Source: Pseudomonadota bacterium (lineage in GTDB: Bacteria > Pseudomonadota > Gammaproteobacteria > Xanthomonadales > Rhodanobacteraceae). From it: DNA of 64,000 bases. The notes beneath the pieces were generated by a model. It was given only the letters and a program-made list of their open reading frames with translations. It searched no databases and was not told where the DNA came from. The stretch spans positions 62,001 to 126,000 of the forward strand of contig JAKQJM010000088.1 in NCBI GenBank assembly GCA_029561145.1, read 5' to 3'. This document shows positions 21,582 to 30,825 of the stretch, one piece after another. The position numbers and the translations under genes were made by a program. Numbering within the stretch: the stretch's first letter is position 1; each line of letters begins with the position of its first letter.

Positions 21582-22286
21582 TCAATCAAGCGCGCCGCGG
21601 GTCTGCCTCACCGCGGCAAGCAAAGCGTCGATCGCGGCGTCGGGCCAGGTCCCATCGAGAACAAGCTGGGCGCGCAGGTTCCGTGTGGCTTCGCCGAGGA
21701 CAGGCGCCCCGCAGAATCCGGCCGAGGCATCCAGGCGGTGCAGGCGATCGCGCAAGGCCGGAAAATCCTGGACACCCGCGTAGCTCTCGATCTCCGCCGG
21801 CAGCGCATCGAGCTCGATCGCGAACAACGAACGCAACGCCGCAACGATGGATGCGTCGCCGCCGGTCGTCTCAAGGGCCAGAGCGTCGTCAAGCGTCGCG
21901 GTTCCTTGAGGGGTTATTTCCGGGATCGCCACATGGCGCGAGATCGATGCGTGCAGCCTGGCAATCGAGATCGGCTTCACGATTACTTCGGCAAATCCCG
22001 CATCGAGCAGAAACGCCCGATCAACCGATGCATCTGCCGTCGTCGCCAATGCCGGCACGTCTCTGCACGGGCCATTGCCGCTGCGTATCGCATGCAATGC
22101 CTGCGGACCGTCTTGTACCGGCATCCGTGCGTCAATGAGCATCAGATCGAAGTGTGCCGAGTCGGCGCGTTGCACCACCGAATCGCCATCGTCGGCGACC
22201 ACGCAGACGTGCCCGGCTGAGGTCAATGCTTCCTTGAAGAATTCCAGGCTGAGCGCGTTGTCGTCCGCGACAAGAACACGGGCCAT
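21582..22286 (-). CDS. Response regulator with C-terminal Hpt domain
   Basis: A 234-residue two-domain phosphorelay protein. The receiver is residues 1-115, with acidic pair Asp8/Asp9, phosphoacceptor Asp52 (MLIDARMP) and Lys104 (IVKPIS). The C-terminal histidine phosphotransfer domain has candidate His183 in LHRLDASAG. No DNA-binding output is present, so it may work as a shuttle for a hybrid kinase encoded elsewhere. It converges on recO with a 4-base gap. I chose the ATG that gives MARVLVADDN. Confidence 0.88.
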   Translation of the reverse strand: MARVLVADDNALSLEFFKEALTSAGHVCVVADDGDSVVQRADSAHFDLMLIDARMPVQDGPQALHAIRSGNGPCRDVPALATTADASVDRAFLLDAGFAEVIVKPISIARLHASISRHVAIPEITPQGTATLDDALALETTGGDASIVAALRSLFAIELDALPAEIESYAGVQDFPALRDRLHRLDASAGFCGAPVLGEATRNLRAQLVLDGTWPDAAIDALLAAVRQTRGALD

Positions 22287-22445
22287 GTGCGGAACTCCTT
22301 GTCCATCCAGTTCGTGAAGGATCGGTCGAAAGGATGCGGTGGTCAATCCGCATGGTTGGTGGGAGTCAATACCGCCGCGAGGCTGACCCGATCGCTGCTA
22401 CCATGACTGCATGCTCCCGTACTCAAGCCCGTAATCCCTGCATTC

Positions 22446-23741
22446 ATGCTGAATTCCGAAGTCGAAATCGACAGTCTTACCCATGATGGTCGCGGAGTTG
22501 CGCGCGTTGATGGGAAAGCCGTGTTCGTGGCGGGAGCCTTGCCCGGCGAGCGCGCCCGCGTGCGCTACACGGCACGCCATCGCACCTACGATGAAGCCAG
22601 GATCGAGGAGCTGCTCGTGCGTTCCCCGGAGCGCATCGAACCACGCTGTCCGCATTTTGGTGGTTGCGGCGGATGCGCGCTTCAGCACCTGTCGCCGGAA
22701 AAGCAGATCGCGGCAAAGCAGGACGTGCTCGCAGAGAATTTCGAGCGAATCGGCAAGGTGCAGCCCGCGCACTGGATGGCTCCGTTGGTTGATGCGCCCT
22801 GGGGCTACCGGCGCAAGGGCCGCCTATCCGTCAAGTGGGTCGAGAAGAAGGGCAAGGCCCTCGTTGGCTTTCGGGAGGACAATCCACGTTTTGTTGCCGA
22901 TCTTTCGATCTGCCATACCCTGCTTCCCGAGGTCGGGTTGCGCATCGAGGCGTTGTCGACCCTGGTTGGCGCACTCGATGCACGGCGCGAGATTCCGCAG
23001 ATCGAGATTGCCGCGGGCGACGATGTGGTAGCGCTTGTTTTTCGTCACCTGGCTCCCCTGACAGTCGAAGATCGCGAACGACTCATCGCGTTCGGGCAAG
23101 CGATGAATCTCGCAATTCTCGTGCAACCGAAGGGGCCTGAAAGTGTGATTCCGCTCTGGCCCGAGAACGTGAATCTGCATTTCCGGATTGGAAATGCAGA
23201 TGTCGATCTTGCGTTCAGGCCACTCGACTTCATCCAGGTCAATGCCGGCATGAACCAGCGCATGGTGGCAACGACGCTCGATCTGCTCGATCTGAAATCC
23301 ACCGACAGGGTGCTGGATCTGTTCTGCGGCCTCGGGAATTTCACCCTTCCGATTGCGCGGCGCGCAGCCGAGGTCGTCGGCGTCGAGGGGGATGCGGGTC
23401 TTGTCGAGCGGGCCAGCGGGAACGCCTTGCGCAATGGCATCGGCAACGCGGAATTCCATGCCGCCGACCTTTTCACGAACCATGCAACGACGCCATGGTC
23501 GACCAGGCATTACGACAAGCTGCTTCTCGATCCTCCGCGTTCAGGTGCCGCACCGCTGCTCGACTACCTTCCGCGCAAGGGTACCAACCGTATCGTGTAT
23601 GTTTCTTGTCACCCGGGATCACTGGCGCGTGACGCGGGAACATTGGTGGCGCGGCATGGCTTCCGTCTGGTCAGCGCCGGCGTCATGGACATGTTCCCGC
23701 AGACCGCCCATGTCGAGTCGATCGCGTTGTTCGAGCGCTGA
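22446..23741 (+). CDS. rlmD: 23S rRNA (uracil-1939-C5) methyltransferase RlmD
   Basis: Methylates U1939 of 23S rRNA with S-adenosylmethionine. The 431 residues have an N-terminal TRAM domain (LTHDGRGVARVDGK), a 4Fe-4S cysteine set (Cys68, Cys74, Cys77 and Cys156), the SAM motif VLDLFCGLGNF near residue 290 and the nucleophile region YVSCHPGSLARD near residue 385. All expected residues are present. Confidence 0.94.
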   Translation: MLNSEVEIDSLTHDGRGVARVDGKAVFVAGALPGERARVRYTARHRTYDEARIEELLVRSPERIEPRCPHFGGCGGCALQHLSPEKQIAAKQDVLAENFERIGKVQPAHWMAPLVDAPWGYRRKGRLSVKWVEKKGKALVGFREDNPRFVADLSICHTLLPEVGLRIEALSTLVGALDARREIPQIEIAAGDDVVALVFRHLAPLTVEDRERLIAFGQAMNLAILVQPKGPESVIPLWPENVNLHFRIGNADVDLAFRPLDFIQVNAGMNQRMVATTLDLLDLKSTDRVLDLFCGLGNFTLPIARRAAEVVGVEGDAGLVERASGNALRNGIGNAEFHAADLFTNHATTPWSTRHYDKLLLDPPRSGAAPLLDYLPRKGTNRIVYVSCHPGSLARDAGTLVARHGFRLVSAGVMDMFPQTAHVESIALFER

Positions 23742-23842
23742 ACGATCGGTAGGATGCGTCGTGTCGCATTTCGCAACTACAATCACGAATGGTTCGCTCT
23801 GGCCCTTCACATGACCACAATCACTTTCGAGGCAGATGAGGC

Positions 23843-24862
23843 ATGTTGATCATCGGCATTCCCGGAAAAGTTCTGACGGACGACGATCGCATCTGGCTGT
23901 CGGCGCCGCAGGTGAGCGGAGTGATTCTTTTCTCGCGCAATTTCGCGAACCGGGATCAGGTCACGACCCTGATCGACGACATCCGCATGGAGCGTCCCGA
24001 CGATCCGTTCCTGATCTGCGTCGATCAGGAGGGCGGGCCCGTGCAGCGTTTTCGCGGTGAATTCACGCGCCTGCCTGCGCTTTCCCGCCTCGGAAAGCTG
24101 TTCGATTCCAATCCGGCGCTGGCCATCGCGCTGACCGAGGATCATGCATGGTTGATGGCCAGCGAAATGCGCGCCATCGACATCGACCTCAGTTTTGCCC
24201 CGGTGACCGATCTTGCCTGCGGGAATGTCGCCATCGGCGAACGCGCGTTCCATGCCGATCCCGCAATCACCTCCCAACTGGTCCAGGCCTATGCGCGTGG
24301 CATGCACCTCGCCGGCATGGCCGTCACTCTCAAGCACTTCCCCGGGCACGGCACCGTGCTCACCGATACCCATTTCGACGCCGCGGACGATGCGCGCGAA
24401 CTCGACGAACTGCGCGCCATGGACCTCGTTCCGTTCGTCGACGGTATCGCCGCAGGGGCGGAAGCGGTCATGCTCGCGCATGTCACCTATCCTGAAATCG
24501 ATGTTCTTGCTGCGGGCTATTCCAAGGTCTGGATCGGGGACATCCTGAGGAAGGAAATCGGATTTGGCGGGATCGTCATCGGCGATGACATCGGCATGGC
24601 GGCCGCCGAGTCGATCGGTGGAATTCCTGCGCGCATCGAGGCGCATCTGAAGGCGGGATGCGATCTCGTACTCGCGTGCGGCCCCTCCATTGTCGACGAG
24701 GCGGTAACCGCGAGTGGTCATCTGCCCGCATGCAACCCGGCGCGCGTTGAAAGCCTGCGCGGCGCGGTGGCGCCGACCTGGGAAGCGCTCGTCGACAACC
24801 CGAAACGCGACGAAATCATCGCCCGACTGGCGGAATTCTGCCCGGAACCTGCCAGCAAATGA
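23843..24862 (+). CDS. nagZ: Beta-N-acetylhexosaminidase NagZ
   Basis: A cytoplasmic GH3 enzyme that removes GlcNAc from anhydromuropeptides during cell-wall recycling. The 339 residues show DQEGGPVQRF, KHFPGHG at 164-170 followed by the DTH dyad (His176), and the nucleophile region IGDDIGM (Asp248/Asp249). The stop overlaps the hpt start (ATGA). In Pseudomonas aeruginosa nagZ also neighbours the methylthioinosine phosphorylase gene. Confidence 0.93.
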   Translation: MLIIGIPGKVLTDDDRIWLSAPQVSGVILFSRNFANRDQVTTLIDDIRMERPDDPFLICVDQEGGPVQRFRGEFTRLPALSRLGKLFDSNPALAIALTEDHAWLMASEMRAIDIDLSFAPVTDLACGNVAIGERAFHADPAITSQLVQAYARGMHLAGMAVTLKHFPGHGTVLTDTHFDAADDARELDELRAMDLVPFVDGIAAGAEAVMLAHVTYPEIDVLAAGYSKVWIGDILRKEIGFGGIVIGDDIGMAAAESIGGIPARIEAHLKAGCDLVLACGPSIVDEAVTASGHLPACNPARVESLRGAVAPTWEALVDNPKRDEIIARLAEFCPEPASK

Positions 24863-25398
24863 ATCGCCCCAGACTTTCCGATGCGCTGCGCGATGCAGAG
24901 CTGATCCATGATCACACGACGCTTCGATCCGCCATCTCGAAGATGGGCGCCGAAATTTCCCATGAATTGATCGGCCAGTCTGCTGTCTTCCTCAGCATCA
25001 TGCAGGGCGGACTTGTCTTTGCGGGCCAGTTGGCAACCGAGATCGATGCGGACCTCGAATTCGATTACGTCCATGCAAGCCGTTTTCGCGGCGGTACCGA
25101 AGGGGGGGAACTGCAGTGGATGCGTCGACCCGCGATATCGCTGGATGGCAGGATCGTCCTGCTGGTCGACGATATCCTCGATGAAGGTCACACCCTGAAG
25201 GCGATCCGCGACTGGTGCGTCGCGCAAGGTGCAGCGCGCGTCCTGCTGGCGGTCCTTTGCGAGAAGCATCACGGCCGAACCGTGCCCGGACTGGCTGCCG
25301 ATTTCGTCGGTGTCGAGGTCCCTGATCGTTATGTGTTCGGGTATGGAATGGATTTCCATGAGCAGGGACGCAACCTGCCGTCGATCTATGCCCTTTGA
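24859..25398 (+). CDS. hpt: Hypoxanthine-guanine phosphoribosyltransferase
   Basis: Salvages hypoxanthine and guanine to IMP and GMP. The 179 residues carry the PRPP motif VLLVDDILDEGHTL, the SIMQGGLVF loop and a C-terminal DRYVFGYGMD segment. Its place between nagZ and the methylthioinosine phosphorylase gene makes sense: that enzyme releases hypoxanthine, the substrate of this one. Confidence 0.93.
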   Translation: MNRPRLSDALRDAELIHDHTTLRSAISKMGAEISHELIGQSAVFLSIMQGGLVFAGQLATEIDADLEFDYVHASRFRGGTEGGELQWMRRPAISLDGRIVLLVDDILDEGHTLKAIRDWCVAQGAARVLLAVLCEKHHGRTVPGLAADFVGVEVPDRYVFGYGMDFHEQGRNLPSIYAL

Positions 25399-25406
25399 GC
25401 CTGCCC

Positions 25407-26150
25407 ATGAGCATTGACCTGGCCCTGATCGGCGGTACCGGCCTGTATCGGCTCCCGGGCCTCGAGGAGGTCAGCGAGCAAGTCGTCGAGACTCCGTGGG
25501 GCAAGCCCTCGGACGCGATTGTCTGCGGGAATCTCGGCGGCCGGCGACTTGCCTTCATTGCGCGGCACGGACGTGCGCACGACATCGCGCCGCACCAGGT
25601 GAACTACCGCGCCAACTTGCATGCGCTCAAGCAGCTTGGCGCCATGCGCATCGTCGGCATCAACGCGGTCGGCGGCATTCGCGAAGACATGGGTCCGCGC
25701 GCCCTCGTCGTGCCGGACCAGATCATCGACTACACGCATGGTCGGATCACCAGTTTTTGCGATGGCGTCGATACGCCGGTGCAGCACATCGATTTCAGCG
25801 AACCCTACACTGCATCGATGCGCCGCGGATTGCTCGATGCCGCCTTGCAGGCGAGCGTTCCTGTCGTCGACGGCGGCTGCTATGGCGCTACCCAGGGACC
25901 GCGTCTCGAAACGCGCGCCGAGATCGGGCGCATGCGCCGCGATGGTTGCGATCTGGTTGGCATGACCGGCATGCCCGAGGCGGCACTCGCGCGCGAACTT
26001 GGACTGGAGTACGCCTGCCTGGCCCTGGTCGCAAACTGGGCTGCAGGATGCGGCGATCAAGCCGAGATCAGCCTCGACGAGATCTTCGCCAATCTCGAAC
26101 ACGCCACGGCCAAGGTACCCCTGATCGTCGCGTCCCTGATCGCATCCTGA
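25407..26150 (+). CDS. S-methyl-5'-thioinosine phosphorylase
   Basis: A purine nucleoside phosphorylase family member of 247 residues, with GGTGLYRLPG, the NYRANLHALKQLG phosphate site, QGPRLETRAEI and GMTGMPEAALARE. The purine-recognition segment reads LVANWAAG, with Asn where adenine-specific MTA phosphorylases have Asp. This favours a 6-oxopurine (methylthioinosine) substrate. The hpt neighbour supports it, since hypoxanthine would be the product. I chose the ATG at 25407; a TTG at 25395 overlaps hpt. Confidence 0.86.
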   Translation: MSIDLALIGGTGLYRLPGLEEVSEQVVETPWGKPSDAIVCGNLGGRRLAFIARHGRAHDIAPHQVNYRANLHALKQLGAMRIVGINAVGGIREDMGPRALVVPDQIIDYTHGRITSFCDGVDTPVQHIDFSEPYTASMRRGLLDAALQASVPVVDGGCYGATQGPRLETRAEIGRMRRDGCDLVGMTGMPEAALARELGLEYACLALVANWAAGCGDQAEISLDEIFANLEHATAKVPLIVASLIAS

Positions 26151-26191
26151 GCGTCGGCGACTGCATTGGCGGCTATCGCCGCCGGAGCAAT

Positions 26192-27955
26192 TCAGGCGGC
26201 AAATTGCAGTTTTGCGAGTTCCGCGTACAAACCGCCTTCGCGCAGAAGTTCGGCATGCGTGCCTTGAGCGACGATCCGCCCGCCATCCAGGACGACGATG
26301 CGATCCGCCTTCTGCACGGTCGCGAGGCGATGCGCGATGACCAGCGTCGTGCGGTGCTCCATGAGCCGTTCCAGGGCATGCTGCACGAGCCGTTCCGATT
26401 GCGCATCGAGGCTCGAGGTGGCTTCGTCGAGCAGCAGGATCGGCGCGTCGCGCAATAGCGCACGCGCTATCGCCACGCGCTGTTGTTGCCCACCTGAAAG
26501 GCGCACCCCACGTTCTCCGAGATAGGTGTCATAGCCTTCAGGAAGTGCCGAGAGGAAATCATGCGATTCCGCCGCCCGCGCTGCGGCCTCGACGGCAGAC
26601 GGGTCCGCCTCGACCCGGCCGAAGCGGATGTTGTCCGCAGCGCTCGCGCCAAACAGGACGGGATCCTGCGGCACCAGGGCGAAGCAGCTTCGCAGTTCAG
26701 CGACGTCGAGTGCGCGCAGGTCGATCCCGTCGAGCGTGATGCGGCCGTCCTGCGGATCATGAAACCGCTGCAGCAGCTGAAAGAGGGTGGTCTTGCCCGC
26801 TCCGGACGGTCCGACCAGGGCGACCGTTTCGCCCGGCTCGATGCGGAGGGTCAGGTCGTGCAGGGCAGCCTGATCGGGACGCGACGGATAGCGGAATTCG
26901 ACATGTTCGAAGCGCAGCGCGCCACGCACGGGGCGTTGCAGCGCGGTCGCATTTTCACGCGATCGGATTTCAGCGTGGGTGTCGAGCAATTCGCTGATGC
27001 GCCCCAGCGCTCCGGCACAGCGCAGCAGTTCGCCCCACACCTCGGTCAGGCCTCCGACGGAACCCGCCGCGACGACCGCATAAAGCACGAACTGGGCGAG
27101 CACACCTGCGTTCATTTCACCGGCAATCACCGAATGCGCGCCGGCCCAAAGCACGAGGGTGATAGCACCGAAACTGAGCAGGATGACGAGCGCCGTGAGC
27201 CAGGCTGTGGTGCCGATACGCGCGCGCGCGGTCGAGAGGGCGACCAGAACCGCGTTCGTGTAGCGTTCGCGTTCACGCGGCTCGCGCGTATAGGCTTGCA
27301 CCGTGTGAATCGCGTTGAGTGATTCCGAAGCAATCGCCGATGCGTCCGCGATGCGATCCTGGCTTTCGCGCGAGAGCTTTTCGACGCGCCGCCCGAGGAA
27401 CACGATCGGCAGGATGACGGCAGGGATGACCATGGCGGTCAGCCCTGCCAGGCGCGGACTGGTGACGATCAGCATCGTTGTCGAACCGACCAGCATGACG
27501 AGGCTGCGCAAGGACAATGAGAGCGTCGAGCCGACGACGGTCTGCACGAGCTCGGTATCGGCGGCAAGCCGCGAAACCAGTTCGCCTGAGCGGGTCCGCT
27601 CGAAGAATGCCTGGTCAAGGGTCAACAGGTGCCCGTAGAGCGTAGAACGGAGTTTCGCGGCTACGCGCTCACCCAGCAGGGTCACGCAGAAATAGCGTGA
27701 TGCACTCGCGATGGCCATGATCACCGCGACTGCGAACAGGCCAATGAATCCCGCGTTGAGCTGCGCCGGATCGGTCTGGCCGAAGCCTCGGTCGATCATG
27801 AAACGGGCAGCAGCGGGCAGGGCGAGGGTGGCGGCCGAGGATATCGCGAGAAAGAACAGCCAGCCTGCTATCAGGACCCGTTGTTCGCGCAGGTACGGAA
27901 CGAGGCGTCGGAAAGTGCCGAGCTTGCGCGGTGCGGCGGGCATGGGTTCGGGCAT
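26192..27955 (-). CDS. ABC exporter half-transporter (MsbA-like)
   Basis: A fused type I exporter of about 587 residues. An N-terminal six-helix membrane domain is followed by the nucleotide-binding domain with Walker A GPSGAGKTT, signature LSGGQQQRVAIARALL, Walker B ILLLDEATSS and the H-loop in VIAHRLATV. It could export lipid A precursors or another lipid or drug; the sequence does not decide. The start is uncertain: ATGs at 28015, 27955 and 27943 are all in frame and none has a strong ribosome site. I use 27955, just ahead of the conserved domain. Confidence 0.88.
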   Translation of the reverse strand: MPEPMPAAPRKLGTFRRLVPYLREQRVLIAGWLFFLAISSAATLALPAAARFMIDRGFGQTDPAQLNAGFIGLFAVAVIMAIASASRYFCVTLLGERVAAKLRSTLYGHLLTLDQAFFERTRSGELVSRLAADTELVQTVVGSTLSLSLRSLVMLVGSTTMLIVTSPRLAGLTAMVIPAVILPIVFLGRRVEKLSRESQDRIADASAIASESLNAIHTVQAYTREPRERERYTNAVLVALSTARARIGTTAWLTALVILLSFGAITLVLWAGAHSVIAGEMNAGVLAQFVLYAVVAAGSVGGLTEVWGELLRCAGALGRISELLDTHAEIRSRENATALQRPVRGALRFEHVEFRYPSRPDQAALHDLTLRIEPGETVALVGPSGAGKTTLFQLLQRFHDPQDGRITLDGIDLRALDVAELRSCFALVPQDPVLFGASAADNIRFGRVEADPSAVEAAARAAESHDFLSALPEGYDTYLGERGVRLSGGQQQRVAIARALLRDAPILLLDEATSSLDAQSERLVQHALERLMEHRTTLVIAHRLATVQKADRIVVLDGGRIVAQGTHAELLREGGLYAELAKLQFAA

Positions 27956-28067
27956 GGCAGGAATACTTGATGCGGTCGCCGATCCATGGGTACCGCTCGA
28001 CGTGAATTCAAGCATGCCCGACTCGCTGGGCGGCGCCGCGGTGAAGGTGTGTGCTCGAAAACGCGGC

Positions 28068-28559
28068 TCAGTCGATCCGGTACACGCGTGCTTTTGGCAG
28101 GTCCTCATCGATCTGCAGGAACCAGCGTCCAGCAACGCCCGGTACGACAACTATCGGGGGCGCTTGCAGGGACTCGGGCAATTTCACCTTGCCCTTGAGT
28201 ACCTTCCATAGCTGGCCATTGTCGAGTTCAAACACCGTGCCGGGCTGCCAGCCGTCGAGTGCGCCGCGTAGGCGACCGTGAATCGGGCCATCCTCGAGAC
28301 CGACATGGCCGTGAGGATCCTGCGGTGGCGCGTGACGGTAGATTCCGTCCGGGCCGGCATCGGTCGCGTTATCGCGCAGCAGGCGATTGAGCAATTCCAT
28401 TTGCGCGGGAGACAACGTATCGAGGCCTGTCGCATGCAATTGCTCGGTGCTCAGTCGATGTTCGATGTCGACATGGGTCGAACCCGCCAATGCGGGGGGC
28501 ATGGCAAACGCCAGTATCGAGGCAAGCAGGAGTGAGGCGAGAACGTTCAAGCGGGTCAC
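28068..28559 (-). CDS. Small secreted protein of unknown function
   Basis: A 163-residue protein with a clear signal peptide (LNVLASLLLASILAFAMPPALA, cleavage likely after ALA). The mature part has LSPAQMELLNRLLRDN, GLEDGPIHGRLRGALDGWQPGTVFELDNGQLWKVLKG and a C-terminal WFLQIDEDLPKARVYRID. I do not recognise a named domain. The GTG start at 28559 is chosen because it begins the signal peptide; longer readings add a basic stretch without a ribosome site. Confidence 0.7.
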   Translation of the reverse strand: MTRLNVLASLLLASILAFAMPPALAGSTHVDIEHRLSTEQLHATGLDTLSPAQMELLNRLLRDNATDAGPDGIYRHAPPQDPHGHVGLEDGPIHGRLRGALDGWQPGTVFELDNGQLWKVLKGKVKLPESLQAPPIVVVPGVAGRWFLQIDEDLPKARVYRID

Positions 28560-28708
28560 CCGCGGTTCGCGCGCTCGGGAGTCCGGGCGCAGAAGGGCAG
28601 TATGTGTCCACCGCGTTTCAGATCCGTGACAGCGGAAGGAGCGATTGCTTCGCTTCGAAATCGAGCGGATACTCAATGGTATTTACTTTTTAAACATGAG
28701 CTTGCGAT

Positions 28709-29896
28709 CTATTTCTCAAGCATTATCGCCCAGCTGTGCAGGCCCTCCACGCGGCTGCAGATGATCTTCAGGCAAACCAGCATCGGCACGGCGAGCAGCA
28801 GGCCGAGTATTCCCCACATCCAGCCCCAGATCATCAGCCAGAGAATGATCGCGAGCGGATTGAGATTGATCGTTCGCCCAAGCGCCAACGGCGTCGCAAA
28901 CTGGCTTTCGAGCAGGTGCAGCCCAAGGTATCCGGCCGCAGGCAGGACCGCCGCGCCGAGGGTCGGGAACTGCGAAAGTCCGACCATCGCGAGCAGGGCT
29001 GCCATGAGCAAGGGGCCGACGTACGGTGTCAGGTTGAGCAATGCGGCGAGAGCACCCCACAGCAACGGCGTCTCGACCTGCAACGCCCAGAGCAGGATCG
29101 ACGTTGCACCACCGAGCAGGATGCTGGTCGAGCAAACGGTCATGAAATAGCGCGAGAGATCGTTCTGGATCGAACGCACGATATCCACGGTGACGCGTTT
29201 CTGCTGCCAGGTCGGACGCATCATCAACGTGCGACGCAGCAGGTTGTCCCCGTAGAGCAGGAAAAAGTACGTCAGGAGTACGACCGCGAGTGCGCTGGCC
29301 AGCACTCGGGGTGTCGTCGCGAGCAGGCTGGCTCGATTCACGGTCTGCACTACAACTTGCTGATTGCCGCTTTTCGTATCGCCGGTGATCTGGCTGAGCG
29401 ATTCGCCCATCTTGTTCGCCTCGGCGATGGGCCGCATCAAGGACTTGAGCTTTGGCGTGACGTTGCGAACGACCTGCGGTGCGCGTCCGATCCACTCGGC
29501 GGCCGGTGCATACAAGGCGTTGCCGATGCCAGCCAGGGTCGCCATCGAGATCGCGATCAGCAACAAGGCGGCAATCCAGCGAGGCAGCCAACCGCTGGCC
29601 AGCCGTTTCATCAGCGGACCGAGCAGCAGCGAAAAAAAAGCGGCGAGCAGGATCGGAAGAATCAGCTCGCTGGCGAAGTAGCAGGTGTACAGACAGCCAC
29701 CGATGACGAGTACTCCGAGCAAACGATGGATGCCGGCGCTCAGTTCGAGCTGCGACTCGCGGACCGCGCGGTTCAGCGCTGCACCGGAGACGGTCTGCGC
29801 AACTTCGTGCTCATGTGCCGGCATCCCGGTTTCGTCCGCGATCTCCGGCGCAGTCGCAGGTTCCGGAGTGGCTTTGATCGGCTCGGCTGGCGTCAT
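28709..29896 (-). CDS. AI-2E family transporter (PerM/TqsA-like)
   Basis: An inner-membrane permease of 395 residues with about eight hydrophobic segments, including LPILLAAFFSLLLGPLMKRL, RVLASALAVVLLTYFFLLYG and the family-typical LNLTPYVGPLL and PLAIILWLMIWGWMWGILG. The family includes transporters tied to autoinducer-2, Na+/H+ and unknown substrates. The ATG at 29896 follows GGAA. It is the last core gene before the accessory region. Confidence 0.88.
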   Translation of the reverse strand: MTPAEPIKATPEPATAPEIADETGMPAHEHEVAQTVSGAALNRAVRESQLELSAGIHRLLGVLVIGGCLYTCYFASELILPILLAAFFSLLLGPLMKRLASGWLPRWIAALLLIAISMATLAGIGNALYAPAAEWIGRAPQVVRNVTPKLKSLMRPIAEANKMGESLSQITGDTKSGNQQVVVQTVNRASLLATTPRVLASALAVVLLTYFFLLYGDNLLRRTLMMRPTWQQKRVTVDIVRSIQNDLSRYFMTVCSTSILLGGATSILLWALQVETPLLWGALAALLNLTPYVGPLLMAALLAMVGLSQFPTLGAAVLPAAGYLGLHLLESQFATPLALGRTINLNPLAIILWLMIWGWMWGILGLLLAVPMLVCLKIICSRVEGLHSWAIMLEK

Positions 29897-30151
29897 CGGC
29901 TGGTTCCGCGGTGTAGTCGCTCGACATTCTGCACGCGTTCGAACGCATTTTCGTGCAACACCGTGCGAGCCGTTCATGCGCTGGCAGGTTCGCGCAAGGT
30001 CACAGACGAATGCCACAAGCGGCGGTAGCCCTGCACGCCGGGCTTTTCGAATGCGTAAGGGTCAGGCTCGGCCAGCGGTGAAACGGGTCGTTCCTCTCCA
30101 CGGGAGCGCGAGCGTGACATCCAGCCAGCGACAGGCCGCCGAAACGGGTTG
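29897..30151 (-). other. Gene-free spacer upstream of the AI-2E transporter
   Basis: No coding frame is convincing. A minus-strand frame reads through with EPDPYAFEKPGVQGYRRLWH but has no start, no match that I know and stops before the transporter. It probably holds the transporter promoter and decayed DNA at the edge of the integrase remnant. Confidence 0.4.
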
Positions 30152-30255
30152 TCACCCAGCCAGGTAGACTTCCGGATAGAGGCCACCACCATCAAGAAAT
30201 CGCTGGGCCTTGTCCGTGGGCTTACCTTGCTGATCGCAGTATCGGTCAGCGGCAT
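30152..30255 (-). pseudogene. Remnant of a tyrosine integrase, N-terminal arm-binding domain
   Basis: The minus strand begins with ATG giving MPLTDTAISK, then continues after a one-base shift with KPTDKAQRFLDGGGLYPEV, and ends at a TGA at 30152-30154. This is the classic start of DUF4102-type (P4-like) phage integrases: MxLTDxxIRxAKPxDKxxxLxDGGGLYLEV. Only about 35 codons remain and the catalytic domain is gone. It lies about 165 bases from the att-like site at 30419 and reads away from it, as integrases next to tmRNA usually do. Confidence 0.75.
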
Positions 30256-30356
30256 TTGGGGGCAACTCGCTATTGCGGTGGCCCTGTTGCCCTCACGATT
30301 GCCCCCAGTTGCCCCCGGATTGCAATAGACCCCGTGGGATTGCATCGCACATAAAA

Positions 30357-30397
30357 AAAGGCCGAAACCCTTGTATTTATTGGGGGTTCCGGCCTTT
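30357..30397 (-). terminator. Terminator-like hairpin beside the left att-like site
   Basis: AAAGGCCGAAACCC pairs with GGGTTCCGGCCTTT with one mismatch. On the minus strand it is followed by a T-run (the A-run 30353-30359). Its place just beyond a tmRNA-3'-like sequence matches the two hairpins at 41236 and 41412. Confidence 0.6.
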
Positions 30398-30418
30398 GTT
30401 GGACTTGCTGGTACTCTG

Positions 30419-30432
30419 AATTGGTGGCGGAT
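30419..30432. repeat. Degenerate tmRNA-3'-end (att-like) copy at the left edge of the island
   Basis: AATTGGTGGCGGAT resembles the ATTGGTGG-AGGTGGCGGGA repeat seen at 41266 and 41447, with a six-base gap. On its own the match is weak. Support comes from context: a hairpin with a T-run on its outer side, as at the other two copies, and an integrase remnant next to it. Confidence 0.4.
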
Positions 30433-30513
30433 GGACGCCGGTTCAATTCCGTCTCTGTCGCTTGAATAGCAATGCAGCGGGCGTAAGCGGCAATGGGCGG
30501 ATCAGAGAACTGC

Positions 30514-30825
30514 TTACCGCACCGGCGATTCTGGATCTGCGCCGAACACCGCAGGAATATCTCGTGCGCCGTGCAGGATGCGCACGATCACCACCACGTC
30601 GGAATGCGATTCGAAGAAGATAACGTGGTGGCCGTGGGCGCAGGAACGGATGCGGTCGCCCAGCTCGGGGCGCAGGCGATAGCCGGGTGGATTGAGGGTG
30701 ATCCGCTGACACTGCGTGCGCAGCTCACGCACGAAGCTCAGGGCGCGCACCGGATTGTCAGCAGCGATGTAGTCGGCAATGGCTTCGAGGTCTTGGTCGG
30801 CCAGCGGGGTGAAGGCCAGGCGCAT
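30514..30825 (-). CDS. parE: RelE/ParE family toxin
   Basis: A 103-residue protein with the ParE fold signature: FTPLADQDLEAIADYIAADNP, a FVRELRTQCQRI helix and the C-terminal HHVIFFES...VVIVRILHGARD strands. ParE toxins typically poison DNA gyrase. The ATG shares one base with the antitoxin stop (TGATG), so the pair is coupled. Confidence 0.9.
   Translation of the reverse strand: MRLAFTPLADQDLEAIADYIAADNPVRALSFVRELRTQCQRITLNPPGYRLRPELGDRIRSCAHGHHVIFFESHSDVVVIVRILHGARDIPAVFGADPESPVR

Noticed and set aside
28736-30028. Open frame of 430 codons on the plus strand opposite the AI-2E transporter
   Set aside because: It mirrors a well-supported membrane protein gene, has unnatural Gln/Arg-rich composition and no ribosome site. 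The same reasoning removes the long frames opposite fadB-like (6740-7813, 7856-8968), lepA (15718-17355), the GGDEF-EAL gene (9810-11540), dnaB (54467-55657), the AAA ATPase (36001-37419) and hsdM (39425-40567).
29974-30345. 123-codon minus-strand frame covering the integrase relic
   Set aside because: It includes the MPLTDTAISK start but then leaves the integrase frame; the real relic needs a frameshift, so this is not an intact gene.
30433-30462. tRNA-like T-arm (GCCGGTTCAATTCCG) suggesting a tRNA gene end
   Set aside because: The T-stem has a mismatch and no acceptor partner, D-arm or anticodon arm is present nearby. At most a fragment.
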